Assembly (NCBI RefSeq): GCF_900111825.1
Contig: NZ_FOJM01000005.1
Coordinates: 62,001-126,000 of the forward strand
DNA length: 64,000 nt
Direction: 5' to 3'
Source of the DNA: Pedobacter suwonensis
GTDB taxonomy: Bacteria; Bacteroidota; Bacteroidia; Sphingobacteriales; Sphingobacteriaceae
The position numbers and the translations under genes are program-made. The notes under the pieces are model-generated. The model was not told where the DNA came from, did no database searches, and saw only the letters and a program-made list of their open reading frames with translations. Shown piece by piece: positions 1 to 7,417 of this stretch. The stretch's first letter is position 1, and each line of letters starts with the position of its first letter.

Positions 1-619
1 TAAGTACAGAGCGGATGCGTTGCAATAATTCTGCTACCTCCGGATTGTCGGCGATAGATTTGTTTCCGATTAAAACAGCTTCAGATTGCATGACATCAGC
101 GAAAGGTTTTAAGCCATTACTTTTTAATGTTCCACCTGTTGAAACGATATCGAAAATGGCGTCACTTAATCCCAAACCCGGACCAATTTCTACCGATCCT
201 GAAATGGTTCTGATATCAGATTGTATTCCTTTTTCCTGTAGAAATTTTTCGAGAATTACCGGATAAGAAGTTGCAATGGCCTTGCCGTTTAACTCTTCCA
301 ATTGTTGGATGTTGCTGGTGGCCTGAACGGCGATTTTTAAGGTGCATTTTCCAAAACCTAATTTTTGAAGATAGTCTACCTCGGCTTTGGTTTCTACAAT
401 CACATTTTCGCCCACTATACCTAAATCGGCGATGCCGTCCTGTACGTATTCCGGAATATCATCATCGCGCAGGAAAAGAATTTCTAAAGGAAAATTGGTA
501 ACAGTTGAGATGAGTGAACTTTTGTAGTTTTCGAAAGATAAACCACAATTTTTAAGTATTTCTACAGATTTTTCGTTTAACCTACCCGATTTTTGGATAG
601 CAATTTTAAGTGTTTTCAA
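1..619 (-). CDS. hisG: ATP phosphoribosyltransferase HisG, 3' end cut by window edge
   Basis: First enzyme of histidine biosynthesis: joins ATP and PRPP to phosphoribosyl-ATP. Translated from a TTG start at 619 the protein opens MKTLKIAIQKSGRL, the usual HisG start with its GRL motif, followed by RDDDIPEYVQDGIADLG and GENVI, typical of the HisG periplasmic-binding-like fold. Only about 206 residues are inside the window; the long form of the family is about 280-290 aa, so the C-terminal regulatory domain lies to the left. No ATG fits the N-terminus better than this TTG. A His-rich leader peptide and hairpins lie upstream, so expression is probably controlled by attenuation. The other his genes would be expected to the left, outside the window. 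Confidence 0.93.
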   Translation of the reverse strand, partial: MKTLKIAIQKSGRLNEKSVEILKNCGLSFENYKSSLISTVTNFPLEILFLRDDDIPEYVQDGIADLGIVGENVIVETKAEVDYLQKLGFGKCTLKIAVQATSNIQQLEELNGKAIATSYPVILEKFLQEKGIQSDIRTISGSVEIGPGLGLSDAIFDIVSTGGTLKSNGLKPFADVMQSEAVLIGNKSIADNPEVAELLQRIRSVL

Positions 620-657
620 AGTATTGAATATAGAGTGAACAAGAAATTATTTTACGG

Positions 658-680
658 AAAAAAGTTTTGAAGTACAAAAC
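658..680 (-). terminator. Attenuator-like hairpin with T tract before hisG
   Basis: On the minus strand GTTTTG (680-675), a 5-nt loop and CAAAAC (669-664) are followed directly by six T (663-658). This is an AT-rich but terminator-shaped stem between the leader peptide stop and the hisG start. A second small stem, ATCGCC (707-702) with GGCGAT (697-692), overlaps the end of the leader peptide. Together they could act as alternative structures, but the pairing has not been computed. Confidence 0.45.
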
Positions 681-696
681 AAACATATCATATCGC

Positions 697-744
697 CTAT
701 CGGCGATGGTGTAAATGTAAGTGATGGTTCAAAGTTAAGTTCAT
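697..744 (-). CDS. hisL: His-rich leader peptide of the his operon
   Basis: A 15-codon reading frame on the minus strand, ATG at 744 and TAG at 699-697, reads MNLTLNHHLHLHHRR. Five of its codons are His and lie close together (residues 7, 8, 10, 12 and 13), about 80 nt before the hisG start. Such a His run directly before a his gene is the hallmark of ribosome-mediated attenuation: when charged tRNA-His is scarce the ribosome stalls and the downstream terminator does not form. The stop codon falls within a GC-rich stem, and a weak terminator-like stem with a T tract follows. A good Bacteroidota promoter lies upstream at the right distance. The reading is from sequence; the mechanism is inferred from the classical his leader. 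Confidence 0.75.
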   Translation of the reverse strand: MNLTLNHHLHLHHRR

Positions 745-788
745 AAATTATTTCTGCCAGTATCAATACGTTAGCTGATAAGCGCTGG

Positions 789-818
789 CAAATATAGTGT
801 TTGATTTGTGAAAACAAA
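789..818 (-). promoter_or_regulatory. Bacteroidota-type promoter for hisL-hisG
   Basis: On the minus strand TTTG (818-815), an 18-nt spacer and TATATTTG (796-789) match the Bacteroidota sigma-A pattern (TTTG about 19 nt before TAnnTTTG). Transcription would start near 780 and give a leader of about 160 nt carrying the His-rich peptide. Confidence 0.6.
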
Positions 819-820
819 AA

Positions 821-845
821 ATAATGGCACTTAATTTGCCATTAT
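821..845. promoter_or_regulatory. 25-bp perfect palindrome between hisG and the L,D-transpeptidase
   Basis: ATAATGGCA (821-829), 7-nt spacer, TGCCATTAT (837-845): nine-base perfect arms. It lies just upstream of the predicted his -33 box and 50 bp before the TTG start at 895, so it could be an operator for either gene. No T tract follows closely, which argues against a simple terminator. The binding protein is unknown. Confidence 0.4.
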
Positions 846-894
846 GCTGTTTTTATTGTCATTAACCGTTAATTTATATTAAAATTTTACGCTT

Positions 895-2457
895 TTGAAA
901 AAGTTTCACCTTCTTATTCTGCCATTTATTTTATTTATATCTGCTTGTGGGTGGTTTAAAAGCCCGCCTGAGATTGGGCAAGTGCTATCTGAACATTTCA
1001 AGAATAAAATCTATAAAGATTTTGATACTGTAGCTTACGATAGTGTTTTTGTGAAAACAATGGACAGTCTTTCAGGTAAATTCGTAAATCCCAAAGCCAT
1101 AAAAGCGTTTTATAAGAATAATAATACTCAGCCTAAACTGGTTACACAATTTTACATTAATGGCCAGTTAGACTCACTGGTGAGTTATTTAGATCAAAGC
1201 ACGGTACATGGCTTTAATCCAAAAATCTTTAAGGGAGATGAAATTAAAGGTTTATTGACTGTGTTAACGGCCAATAAGTTTAAGAAGGTAGAGGAAAGTT
1301 ATCCTATAATTGCTAAACTGGAACTTCTGTCTGCAAATGCTTATCTAAATTATAACAATTATCTAAAATATGGAGTCGTAAATCCGCGGACCATTTTTTC
1401 GCGTTATTACATTAAAGTGAAGCGTCCGGATAGCTTGGGTATGATTAATCTTTTAAAGGGCAAAAGCCTTATAGATACCCTAAAATCCGTTCAGCCAAAG
1501 TCGGCTCAATATAAGGCTTTACAAGCTGCTTATTTAAATACAGATTCGCAAAGTGAAAAGCGGATTTTATTGTTGAATATGGAACGTTTCCGCTGGAAAA
1601 TGCCGGAGACAGGAGACAACTATGTACAGGTAAATATTCCTGATTTTAGGTTGACCTGGTTCGATAAAAAAGATACCTTAATCACGATGAAAGTATGTGT
1701 GGGCGGCAAGCGTGAAAATAGTTACGAAGAGAAGCTTAAAGCCTTTTCGAAATCACGCAATTTAGATGACAAACCGAAGAATCATGAGACACCATTATTG
1801 TTCAGTAAAATCAACTCTATTCAGGCCAATCCGGTGTGGAATATTCCGGTAAGTATTGCTCAGAGTGAGATCTATTGGATGGCAAGAAAAGACCCTTATT
1901 ATTTATCGAACAGTAACATCAAAGTTTACTATAAAGATCGGCTGATTGGTGAACCTGATACCATCAACTGGAGCAGGTATTCACGAGATAAATTACCTTT
2001 TAAATTTAAGCAGGGATCTGGTGGTGGAAATGCCTTGGGAAAGTTTAAATTTATCTTCGATAATAGCTCGAGTATTTACCTGCACGACACCAATAACAAG
2101 AACGGATTTAACTTAACCAACAGGGCCATCAGTCATGGTTGTGTACGCATCGAAAAGCCACTTGAATTTGCTGAACTTTTGGTGAAAGATCCATACACTT
2201 ATGATAAACTTAGGGCAGAGGTTGATCTGCCACCAGTAGATAGTACGCATATAAAATGGTATAAAAAACGTATGGCCCAAAAGGCAGATACCACCAAGGC
2301 TTTTCAATTAAAACCTGCCTGGTTCGGACCAAAGAAACCAGTTCCTTTATTGATTACTTATATTACAGCCTGGTCTCAGAATAATCAGATTGAATACCGT
2401 CCCGATGTTTATGGTATGGACGATAAACTTTGGGCGGCAATGAAGAAGTTTAGGTAA
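895..2457 (+). CDS. L,D-transpeptidase lipoprotein (YkuD/YcbB-type)
   Basis: Likely makes 3-3 cross-links in peptidoglycan or attaches partners to it, acting in the periplasm. The N-terminus has a hydrophobic stretch ending in a lipobox (LFISAC, lipidated Cys near residue 18). A long scaffold domain of about 200 residues resembles that of YcbB-like proteins. The YkuD catalytic domain covers roughly residues 240-440, with the active-site motif SHGCVR (Cys416) and the upstream LHDT. Length 520 aa fits the YcbB-like family. The TTG start at 895 is chosen because it gives a complete signal peptide (MKKFHLLILPFILF). It stands alone, divergent from hisG. No defect is visible. Confidence 0.88.
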   Translation: MKKFHLLILPFILFISACGWFKSPPEIGQVLSEHFKNKIYKDFDTVAYDSVFVKTMDSLSGKFVNPKAIKAFYKNNNTQPKLVTQFYINGQLDSLVSYLDQSTVHGFNPKIFKGDEIKGLLTVLTANKFKKVEESYPIIAKLELLSANAYLNYNNYLKYGVVNPRTIFSRYYIKVKRPDSLGMINLLKGKSLIDTLKSVQPKSAQYKALQAAYLNTDSQSEKRILLLNMERFRWKMPETGDNYVQVNIPDFRLTWFDKKDTLITMKVCVGGKRENSYEEKLKAFSKSRNLDDKPKNHETPLLFSKINSIQANPVWNIPVSIAQSEIYWMARKDPYYLSNSNIKVYYKDRLIGEPDTINWSRYSRDKLPFKFKQGSGGGNALGKFKFIFDNSSSIYLHDTNNKNGFNLTNRAISHGCVRIEKPLEFAELLVKDPYTYDKLRAEVDLPPVDSTHIKWYKKRMAQKADTTKAFQLKPAWFGPKKPVPLLITYITAWSQNNQIEYRPDVYGMDDKLWAAMKKFR

Positions 2458-2501
2458 GAAATTAAGTATAGCATTCGGTCTTTTACCTGAAAAGCATTAA
2501 T

Positions 2502-2522
2502 TTTGTGTTGTTTTTACACAAA
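2502..2522. promoter_or_regulatory. NrtR-type operator, copy 1 (before nrtR)
   Basis: TTTGTGT, 7-nt spacer, ACACAAA: a 21-bp inverted repeat ending 7 bp before the ATG at 2530. The same pattern occurs twice more before the NAD operon (3214-3234 and 3267-3287), which makes it the likely binding site of the Nudix-type repressor encoded here (autoregulation). Confidence 0.7.
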
Positions 2523-2529
2523 TTAAGGG

Positions 2530-3222
2530 ATGATCGATCAAAACATTAAAATTGCCGTTGATGCCATTGTATTCGGCTATGAAAAGGGAACACTCTATGT
2601 GTTGGCCGTTCAACAGCGCTTTGGTAAACTCGCCGACCGGTGGGTATTGCCCGGTGGATTTATTTTGAATGACGAACCTTTAATAAATGCAGTGGAACGT
2701 GAGCTTAGGGAAGAAGCAGGGATAACAGTGAATTATCTGGAGCAATTAGCAACATTCGGCGACAACGTTAAGCGCGACGAACGTTTCAGGGTGATTTCTG
2801 TAGCCTATTTTGCCTTGGTAAATCCTAAGAATTTTGTACTCAAGGCTGATACCGATGCCAAAGATGCCAAATGGTTTGATGTAGCGCAGTTGCCAGTATT
2901 GGGATATGATCATAATGAAATGATTAAACTTGCTCACCAACGTTTAAAAAGTAAATTGACTTATCAGCCTATCGGATTCGACCTCCTGGACCAGGAGTTT
3001 CTGTTCTCCGACCTCGAAAATTTATATTGCTCTATTTTGGAGCGGGATATAGACAGGAGAAATTTCAGAAAAAAAATATTAAGCTTTGGGATTGTTACGG
3101 AAACCGATAAAGTGGTCAAAATAGGGTCTAGTGGACGTCCAGGAAAACTTTTCACTTTTGATAAAGCAAAATATAATCAGATTTTAAAAGAAAATTTTCA
3201 GTTTGATATTAGGTTTGCGTAA
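2530..3222 (+). CDS. nrtR: NrtR-type transcriptional regulator with Nudix domain
   Basis: Predicted ADP-ribose-responsive repressor of NAD metabolism. Residues 1-145 form a Nudix domain: the box is complete, Gly43-x5-Glu49-x7-Arg57-Glu58-Leu-x-Glu61-Glu62-x-Gly64, so hydrolase activity toward ADP-ribose may be retained, although many NrtR proteins are reported to have lost it. Residues about 155-230 match the NrtR winged-helix region (IDRRNFRKKI, SSGRPGKLFTF). Length 230 aa is usual. It lies 68 bp upstream of the operon it probably controls, same strand. A 21-bp palindrome precedes it, and another overlaps its own stop codon. In this family ADP-ribose binding releases the operator, so the operon would be induced when NAD+ is being consumed. 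Confidence 0.85.
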   Translation: MIDQNIKIAVDAIVFGYEKGTLYVLAVQQRFGKLADRWVLPGGFILNDEPLINAVERELREEAGITVNYLEQLATFGDNVKRDERFRVISVAYFALVNPKNFVLKADTDAKDAKWFDVAQLPVLGYDHNEMIKLAHQRLKSKLTYQPIGFDLLDQEFLFSDLENLYCSILERDIDRRNFRKKILSFGIVTETDKVVKIGSSGRPGKLFTFDKAKYNQILKENFQFDIRFA

Positions 3223-3234
3223 AATAAACACAAA
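3214..3234. promoter_or_regulatory. NrtR-type operator, copy 2
   Basis: TTTGCGT, 7-nt spacer, ACACAAA. It overlaps the last codons and stop of nrtR (3222). Its centre is 53 bp, about five helical turns, from the centre of copy 3, so two repressor dimers could sit on the same face of the DNA and cooperate or loop. Confidence 0.65.
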
Positions 3235-3266
3235 TTATTTTTTGTATTCTAATAATGATTTTTATA

Positions 3267-3287
3267 TTTGTGTAAATAATACGCAAA
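3267..3287. promoter_or_regulatory. NrtR-type operator, copy 3 (abuts the operon start)
   Basis: TTTGTGT, 7-nt spacer, ACGCAAA. The symmetry extends outward by ATA/TAT to 3264-3290, touching the ATG at 3291. A protein bound here would cover the 5' end of the operon transcript or its promoter. Confidence 0.7.
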
Positions 3288-3290
3288 TAT

Positions 3291-4124
3291 ATGTTAAATC
3301 TTCATCCAAGTTTTACTCCGCTAGGCGAAAATAACTTAATCGAGCACAAATCTTTCTTATTTGCAGGTGGGGAGCCACATGTAAAAATTTCAAATAATTT
3401 TGATGTAACCAAACCTGTTACCATCACACATCGAATAAATTCCTTTAATGATTTAGGTCTGATCTGCATTACCGTTGATGCCTTGAAAAGAATGGGCGTA
3501 AAGGAAATTAATCTTTTCATTCCATATTTTCCGGCGGCGAGGCAAGATCGGGTAATGGTTCCCGGAGAGCCTTTATCGGTAAAAGTTTATGCTGATCTGA
3601 TTAATGCAATGGCGTTGGCAAGTGTTACCATTTTCGATCCGCATAGCGAAGTGACTCCGGCATTGCTGAATAACTGTGTGACCATTTCTAATCATGAATT
3701 TATAAAACAGGTGATTGGGAAAATTGGGAATGAGGTAAAGCTGATTTCCCCTGATGGAGGGGCTTTGAAGAAAATTTATAAAGTTTCTGAATTTTTAGGC
3801 GGGACAGAAGTAGTAGAATGCTCCAAAAGCCGCGACGTAAAAACCGGAAAACTTTCTGGTTTTAAAGTATATAGCGAAGATCTGGCCGGGGCAGATTGTT
3901 TAATTGTAGACGATATCTGTGATGGTGGTGGGACCTTTATCGGTTTGGCAGAGGCACTAAAGGCTAAAAACGCAGGAAAATTATATCTGGCGATCAGTCA
4001 TGGCATATTCAGTAAAGGCTTTGAGGTGTTTGATCCATACTTTGAGCAGATTTTTACAACAGATTCGGTCAAAGATGTTGATCATGCCGGCGTAACGCAG
4101 ATAAAATTAATGGATATTTTATAG
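3291..4124 (+). CDS. PRPP-synthetase-like pyrophosphokinase (NAD salvage operon)
   Basis: Member of the ribose-phosphate pyrophosphokinase family, which transfers pyrophosphate from ATP to a ribose 5-phosphate unit. Visible motifs: PYFPAARQDR (ATP-binding region), FDPHSE with the conserved His, SPDGGALKK, a Lys/Arg pair in CSKSRD, and the PRPP loop LIVDDICDGGGT. It is short, 277 aa against about 310-320 for housekeeping Prs, and its loop reads DGGGT where Prs has DTGGT. It heads an operon ending in a NAMPT-like gene and sits 6 bp before the next gene. It may supply PRPP for nicotinamide salvage, or, as in the phage NARP1 enzyme Adps, pyrophosphorylate ADP-ribose. The family is clear; the substrate is undecided. 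Confidence 0.85.
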   Translation: MLNLHPSFTPLGENNLIEHKSFLFAGGEPHVKISNNFDVTKPVTITHRINSFNDLGLICITVDALKRMGVKEINLFIPYFPAARQDRVMVPGEPLSVKVYADLINAMALASVTIFDPHSEVTPALLNNCVTISNHEFIKQVIGKIGNEVKLISPDGGALKKIYKVSEFLGGTEVVECSKSRDVKTGKLSGFKVYSEDLAGADCLIVDDICDGGGTFIGLAEALKAKNAGKLYLAISHGIFSKGFEVFDPYFEQIFTTDSVKDVDHAGVTQIKLMDIL

Positions 4125-4130
4125 AATAAT

Positions 4131-4616
4131 ATGAGAACGGTACTACCTCCAGAGATTATTTCGCCGTATGATGTGTCGGTATTTCTTGCCGGAACCATTG
4201 ATATGGGACATTCGGTTGATTGGCAACAAGAATTTATTCATCAGGCAGAGATGGAAGAAGCCTTAGATGATGTAGTCGTTTTCAATCCACGAAGAAAATT
4301 CTGGGATCACAGCTGGACACAGTCGATCGAAAATATATGGTTCAGCGGGCAGGTAAACTGGGAACTGGATGCGATGGAAAGTGCTGATGTGATTTTGTTA
4401 TTCCTTAAAGCAAATTCCAAATCACCCATTTCGATGATGGAGTTAGGTCTGTTTGCCGACTCGGGAAAGCTGATGGTTTGCTGTGAGGAAGGGTTTTGGA
4501 GAAAGGGTAATATCGATATCGTTTGTAAGCGCAAAGGAATCGATCAGTACGATACCTTCGATAAACTTAGTGCTGCTGTAATGGCAAAGCTTAAAAATTT
4601 GGTAGAAAGTAAATAA
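4131..4616 (+). CDS. Nucleoside 2-deoxyribosyltransferase-like protein
   Basis: Resembles the nucleoside 2-deoxyribosyltransferase-like fold. The opening VSVFLAGTID is the usual beta strand and glycine turn; NPRR follows; NWELDAMESADVILLFL and SPISMMELGLFADSGK carry the family's acidic residues, including the Glu in MELG that is the nucleophile in true transferases. Length 161 aa is typical. Members cleave or exchange N-glycosidic bonds of nucleosides, so in this operon it may act on a nicotinamide or adenine ribosyl compound. That role is inference from context. It lies 6 bp after the Prs-like gene and 10 bp before the DraG-like gene, so it is surely co-transcribed. There is no signal peptide; it is cytoplasmic. 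Confidence 0.7.
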   Translation: MRTVLPPEIISPYDVSVFLAGTIDMGHSVDWQQEFIHQAEMEEALDDVVVFNPRRKFWDHSWTQSIENIWFSGQVNWELDAMESADVILLFLKANSKSPISMMELGLFADSGKLMVCCEEGFWRKGNIDIVCKRKGIDQYDTFDKLSAAVMAKLKNLVESK

Positions 4617-4626
4617 AGCGAAAAAG

Positions 4627-5586
4627 ATGAAAGACATGATTATTCATAGCGCAATGTTCGGACTGGTAATTGGCGATGCTTTAGGCGTTCCTGTGGAATT
4701 TAAAACCAGGGCATATTTAAAACGAAACCCAGTTGTTGATATGATGGGCTTCGGTACGCATCATCAGCCCGCAGGCACCTGGAGCGACGATAGCTCGCTT
4801 GCGCTTTGCCTTGCCGAAAGTCTTTGCGGTGGTTATAATTTGGATGATATCTCACAAAAATTTCTCCAATGGTATAATGCTGAAATCTGGACGCCTCATG
4901 GAAAAGTTTTTGATATCGGAATTGCTACAACAGCGGCAATTAATATGATAAAACATGGGGCCGATCCTGTTTTATGTGGCGGAGCAACTGAAACAGATAA
5001 TGGAAATGGATCATTAATGCGGATTTTACCCTTATCGTTTTATCTGCATGATGAAAAAGACCTGAAGATGGTTTTTAAATGCGTAAAAGAAGTTTCATCT
5101 ATCACCCATGCGCATTTTCGTTCCGTTTTTGCCTGCTTTATCTACATCGTTTATGGTTTGGAGCTATTAAAAGGAATTGAAAAACGAGAAGCTTACACCA
5201 ATATGCAGCTCAAGCTTAAAGATTTTATTGCGGATCATGATTTTGAACAAAAGGAAATTGATTTGTTTAAGAGGGTTTTAATAGATGATATTTCAACTGT
5301 TGGTGAAAATGATATTTATTCTTCAGGGTATGTTTTGCATAGCCTGGAAGCTGGTTTGTGGTCTATCCTAACAACCGGATCTTATGAAGATGCTGTTCTA
5401 AAAGCGGTTAACTTGGGCGAAGATACCGATACAACGGGCGCAATTACCGGTGGCCTAGCCGGTTTAATCTATGGTTTTAAATCTATCCCTAAAAATTGGA
5501 TCGACTCCATTGCAAAGAAAGCTGAAATTGAAAAACTTTGCGAAAAAATGAATACTGTATTGAAGAACGTAAGTGAAGAATTTTAA
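4627..5586 (+). CDS. ADP-ribosylglycohydrolase (DraG-like)
   Basis: Dinuclear-metal hydrolase that removes ADP-ribose from modified proteins or small ADP-ribosyl compounds. The family's metal-binding blocks are present: GDALGVPVEF at residues about 13-22, WSDDSSLALCLAESL (the TDDT-type motif as SDDS), and GEDTDTTGAITGGLAG near the C-terminus. Length 319 aa is usual. It sits in the middle of the NAD operon with 10-bp gaps on both sides. Its product, free ADP-ribose, is the expected NrtR effector and a possible substrate of the Prs-like enzyme. An alternative is a DraG relative acting on other glycosides, but the neighbours favour ADP-ribose. Confidence 0.87.
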   Translation: MKDMIIHSAMFGLVIGDALGVPVEFKTRAYLKRNPVVDMMGFGTHHQPAGTWSDDSSLALCLAESLCGGYNLDDISQKFLQWYNAEIWTPHGKVFDIGIATTAAINMIKHGADPVLCGGATETDNGNGSLMRILPLSFYLHDEKDLKMVFKCVKEVSSITHAHFRSVFACFIYIVYGLELLKGIEKREAYTNMQLKLKDFIADHDFEQKEIDLFKRVLIDDISTVGENDIYSSGYVLHSLEAGLWSILTTGSYEDAVLKAVNLGEDTDTTGAITGGLAGLIYGFKSIPKNWIDSIAKKAEIEKLCEKMNTVLKNVSEEF

Positions 5587-5596
5587 GTAAAAGGCG

Positions 5597-6109
5597 ATGA
5601 TCATCGAATTAATCAAAGCGGATATAACAACAATCGAAGCCGATGCCATTGTTAATGCAGCGAACAGTTCGTTATTAGGTGGTGGTGGAGTTGATGGCGC
5701 TATCCACAGAAAAGGCGGCAAAGCGATTTTAGATGCATGTATGGCCATCAGAAATAAACAAGGGAAGTGCGACACTGGCAATGCGGTAATTACAACTGCA
5801 GGTAATTTACCTGCAAAATACGTGATCCATACCGTTGGGCCAGTTTGGAATGGTGAAAGTGAAAGAAATAATGAACTGCTTGCAGCATGTTACCGAAACA
5901 GTTTGATGCTTGCAGTAGAAAATGACATAAAGGTTATCGCTTTTCCGAACATCAGCACCGGGATTTATCATTTCCCGAAAGATAAAGCAGCAGAAATTGC
6001 CATTAGAACGGTAAATAATTTTGCTCAAAAAGAAAAAATAGAAAAGGTAATCTTCGTTTGTTTCGATGATAAGAATTACGATTTATACCTACAAAGATTA
6101 GGGAGGTAA
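5597..6109 (+). CDS. Macrodomain protein (O-acetyl-ADP-ribose deacetylase type)
   Basis: Macrodomain of the YmdB/MacroD class, which binds ADP-ribose and hydrolyses ADP-ribosyl esters or ADP-ribose 1''-phosphate. Seen: [26 protein letters not shown] (binding loop 1 with the catalytic Asn/Asp region) and [16 protein letters not shown] (loop 2). At 170 aa it is a stand-alone domain of normal length. It follows the DraG-like gene by 10 bp and precedes kptA by 13 bp. Next to KptA, which makes ADP-ribose 1'',2''-cyclic phosphate, a phosphatase-type macrodomain step would be logical; this link is inference. Confidence 0.9.
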   Translation: MIIELIKADITTIEADAIVNAANSSLLGGGGVDGAIHRKGGKAILDACMAIRNKQGKCDTGNAVITTAGNLPAKYVIHTVGPVWNGESERNNELLAACYRNSLMLAVENDIKVIAFPNISTGIYHFPKDKAAEIAIRTVNNFAQKEKIEKVIFVCFDDKNYDLYLQRLGR

Positions 6110-6122
6110 TAACTTAATAGTT

Positions 6123-6665
6123 ATGGATAATAAGATAACAAAAGGCATCAGTAAGTCGTTAAGTTACATTTTGAGGCATTCACCAGAAACCATAAAGCTC
6201 AAGCTGGATGAAAATGGCTGGGCTGAGGTGGATGAACTGATTGCCAGATTTGACCTTTATGATTTAAAATTAGATTTTGAACTGCTTGAATATGTTGTTG
6301 AGCATAACGATAAAAAAAGGTTTGCATTTAACGCAGATAAAACCAAAATAAGGGCAAATCAAGGGCATTCCATTTCAATAGAGCTGGACCTTGATGAGGG
6401 GGAACCGCCATCATACCTATATCATGGCACAGTTGAAAAATTCCTGCCTGATATTAAAGCGCAGGGATTGCAGAAAATGAGCAGACAGCACGTGCATTTA
6501 AGTGCCGATAAAGAAACCGCCATTAAAGTAGGAGGCAGGAGAGGAAGGCCGATTATCCTCATTATTAACAGTAAAGCAATGAACAAAGCAGGATATAAAT
6601 TTTATTTATCAGCCAACAACGTATGGCTTACAGCTGTTGTACCTGCTGAATATATCACATTTTAA
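6123..6665 (+). CDS. kptA: RNA 2'-phosphotransferase KptA/Tpt1
   Basis: Removes an internal 2'-phosphate from RNA using NAD+, releasing nicotinamide and ADP-ribose 1'',2''-cyclic phosphate. Residues 1-80 hold the family start SKSLSYILRHSPE with the catalytic Arg-His pair, then the winged DENGWAEVDELI. The NAD-binding lobe shows LYHGT, HVHLSADKETAIKVGGRRGRP and the C-terminal NNVWLTAVVP. Length 180 aa is standard for bacterial KptA. It sits in the NAD operon and ends 1 bp before the phosphatase gene. Since it consumes NAD+ and makes nicotinamide plus an ADP-ribose phosphate, the rest of the operon could recycle its products. The RNA ligase/kinase pair at 42681-44480 hints that this organism repairs RNA. 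Confidence 0.9.
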   Translation: MDNKITKGISKSLSYILRHSPETIKLKLDENGWAEVDELIARFDLYDLKLDFELLEYVVEHNDKKRFAFNADKTKIRANQGHSISIELDLDEGEPPSYLYHGTVEKFLPDIKAQGLQKMSRQHVHLSADKETAIKVGGRRGRPIILIINSKAMNKAGYKFYLSANNVWLTAVVPAEYITF

Positions 6666-6666
6666 C

Positions 6667-7398
6667 ATGGGCAGGACATTGGTAATAGGGGATATTCATG
6701 GCGGATTAAAAGGCCTGATCCAGTTATTCGAACGTGCAGGCGTTTCAAAAGAAGATAAGCTCATCTTTCTGGGAGACTATGTGGATGGCTGGAGTGAATC
6801 TGCACAGGTAATTGATCATTTGATCCGCCTGGACGAAAGTCATCAATGCATCTTTATCAAAGGCAACCATGATGCCTGGTGTATAGACTGGCTCGAGAAA
6901 GGCATTGTAGATGAGGTTTGGTTTGTGCATGGAGGTAAATTAACCATGGATAGTTATCGTAATTTATCTGATGGCGCGAAGAAAGAACACTTAAATTTCT
7001 TTAAGCGAATGAAAGATTATCATGTAGATGGGCAGAACAACCTTTTTATCCATGCAGGTTTTTCTTCCATGCACGGACCAGAAAAAGAGCGCTACTCATC
7101 AAATTATTCGTGGGACAGAACGCTTTGGGAAATGGCCCTGGCCATGGATAACCGGATTAAAAAAGATGCAGCAATTTATCCGAAACGTTTATTGTTGTAT
7201 CACGAAATCTACATTGGCCATACGCCAACGCTTTATTATAACACAAATTTGCCCATGCAGGGCTGTAGCGTTTGGAATATTGATACCGGTGCAGCATTTA
7301 CCGGAAAATTAAGCTGTTTAGATATCGAAACTAAACAATTTTGGCAAAGTGATACACTACAAAGCCTGTATCCAAACGAAAAAGGAAGAAATAAATAA
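6667..7398 (+). CDS. Calcineurin-like metallophosphoesterase
   Basis: Metallophosphatase with all signature blocks: GDIHGG (residues about 8-13), GDYVDGWSES, GNHD, HAGFS and GHTP. It resembles the PrpE/ApaH/Ser-Thr phosphatase group. The protein starts at the ATG at 6667 (MGRTLVIGDIHGG), 1 bp after the kptA stop; an upstream in-frame start would run into kptA. Length 243 aa. Tight linkage to kptA suggests it may act on ADP-ribose cyclic phosphate, ADP-ribose phosphate or a dinucleotide, but the substrate cannot be read from sequence. It precedes the NAMPT-like gene by 19 bp. Confidence 0.85.
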   Translation: MGRTLVIGDIHGGLKGLIQLFERAGVSKEDKLIFLGDYVDGWSESAQVIDHLIRLDESHQCIFIKGNHDAWCIDWLEKGIVDEVWFVHGGKLTMDSYRNLSDGAKKEHLNFFKRMKDYHVDGQNNLFIHAGFSSMHGPEKERYSSNYSWDRTLWEMALAMDNRIKKDAAIYPKRLLLYHEIYIGHTPTLYYNTNLPMQGCSVWNIDTGAAFTGKLSCLDIETKQFWQSDTLQSLYPNEKGRNK

Positions 7399-7417
7399 GA
7401 TCAAAATACATCAAACC

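Noticed and set aside
15..501. Plus-strand open frames over the left end
   Set aside because: They are antisense to hisG, whose motifs are clear on the minus strand.
7349..7417. Earlier ATG for the NAMPT-like gene
   Set aside because: Overlaps the phosphatase gene and adds a foreign basic tail; the family begins at 7418.
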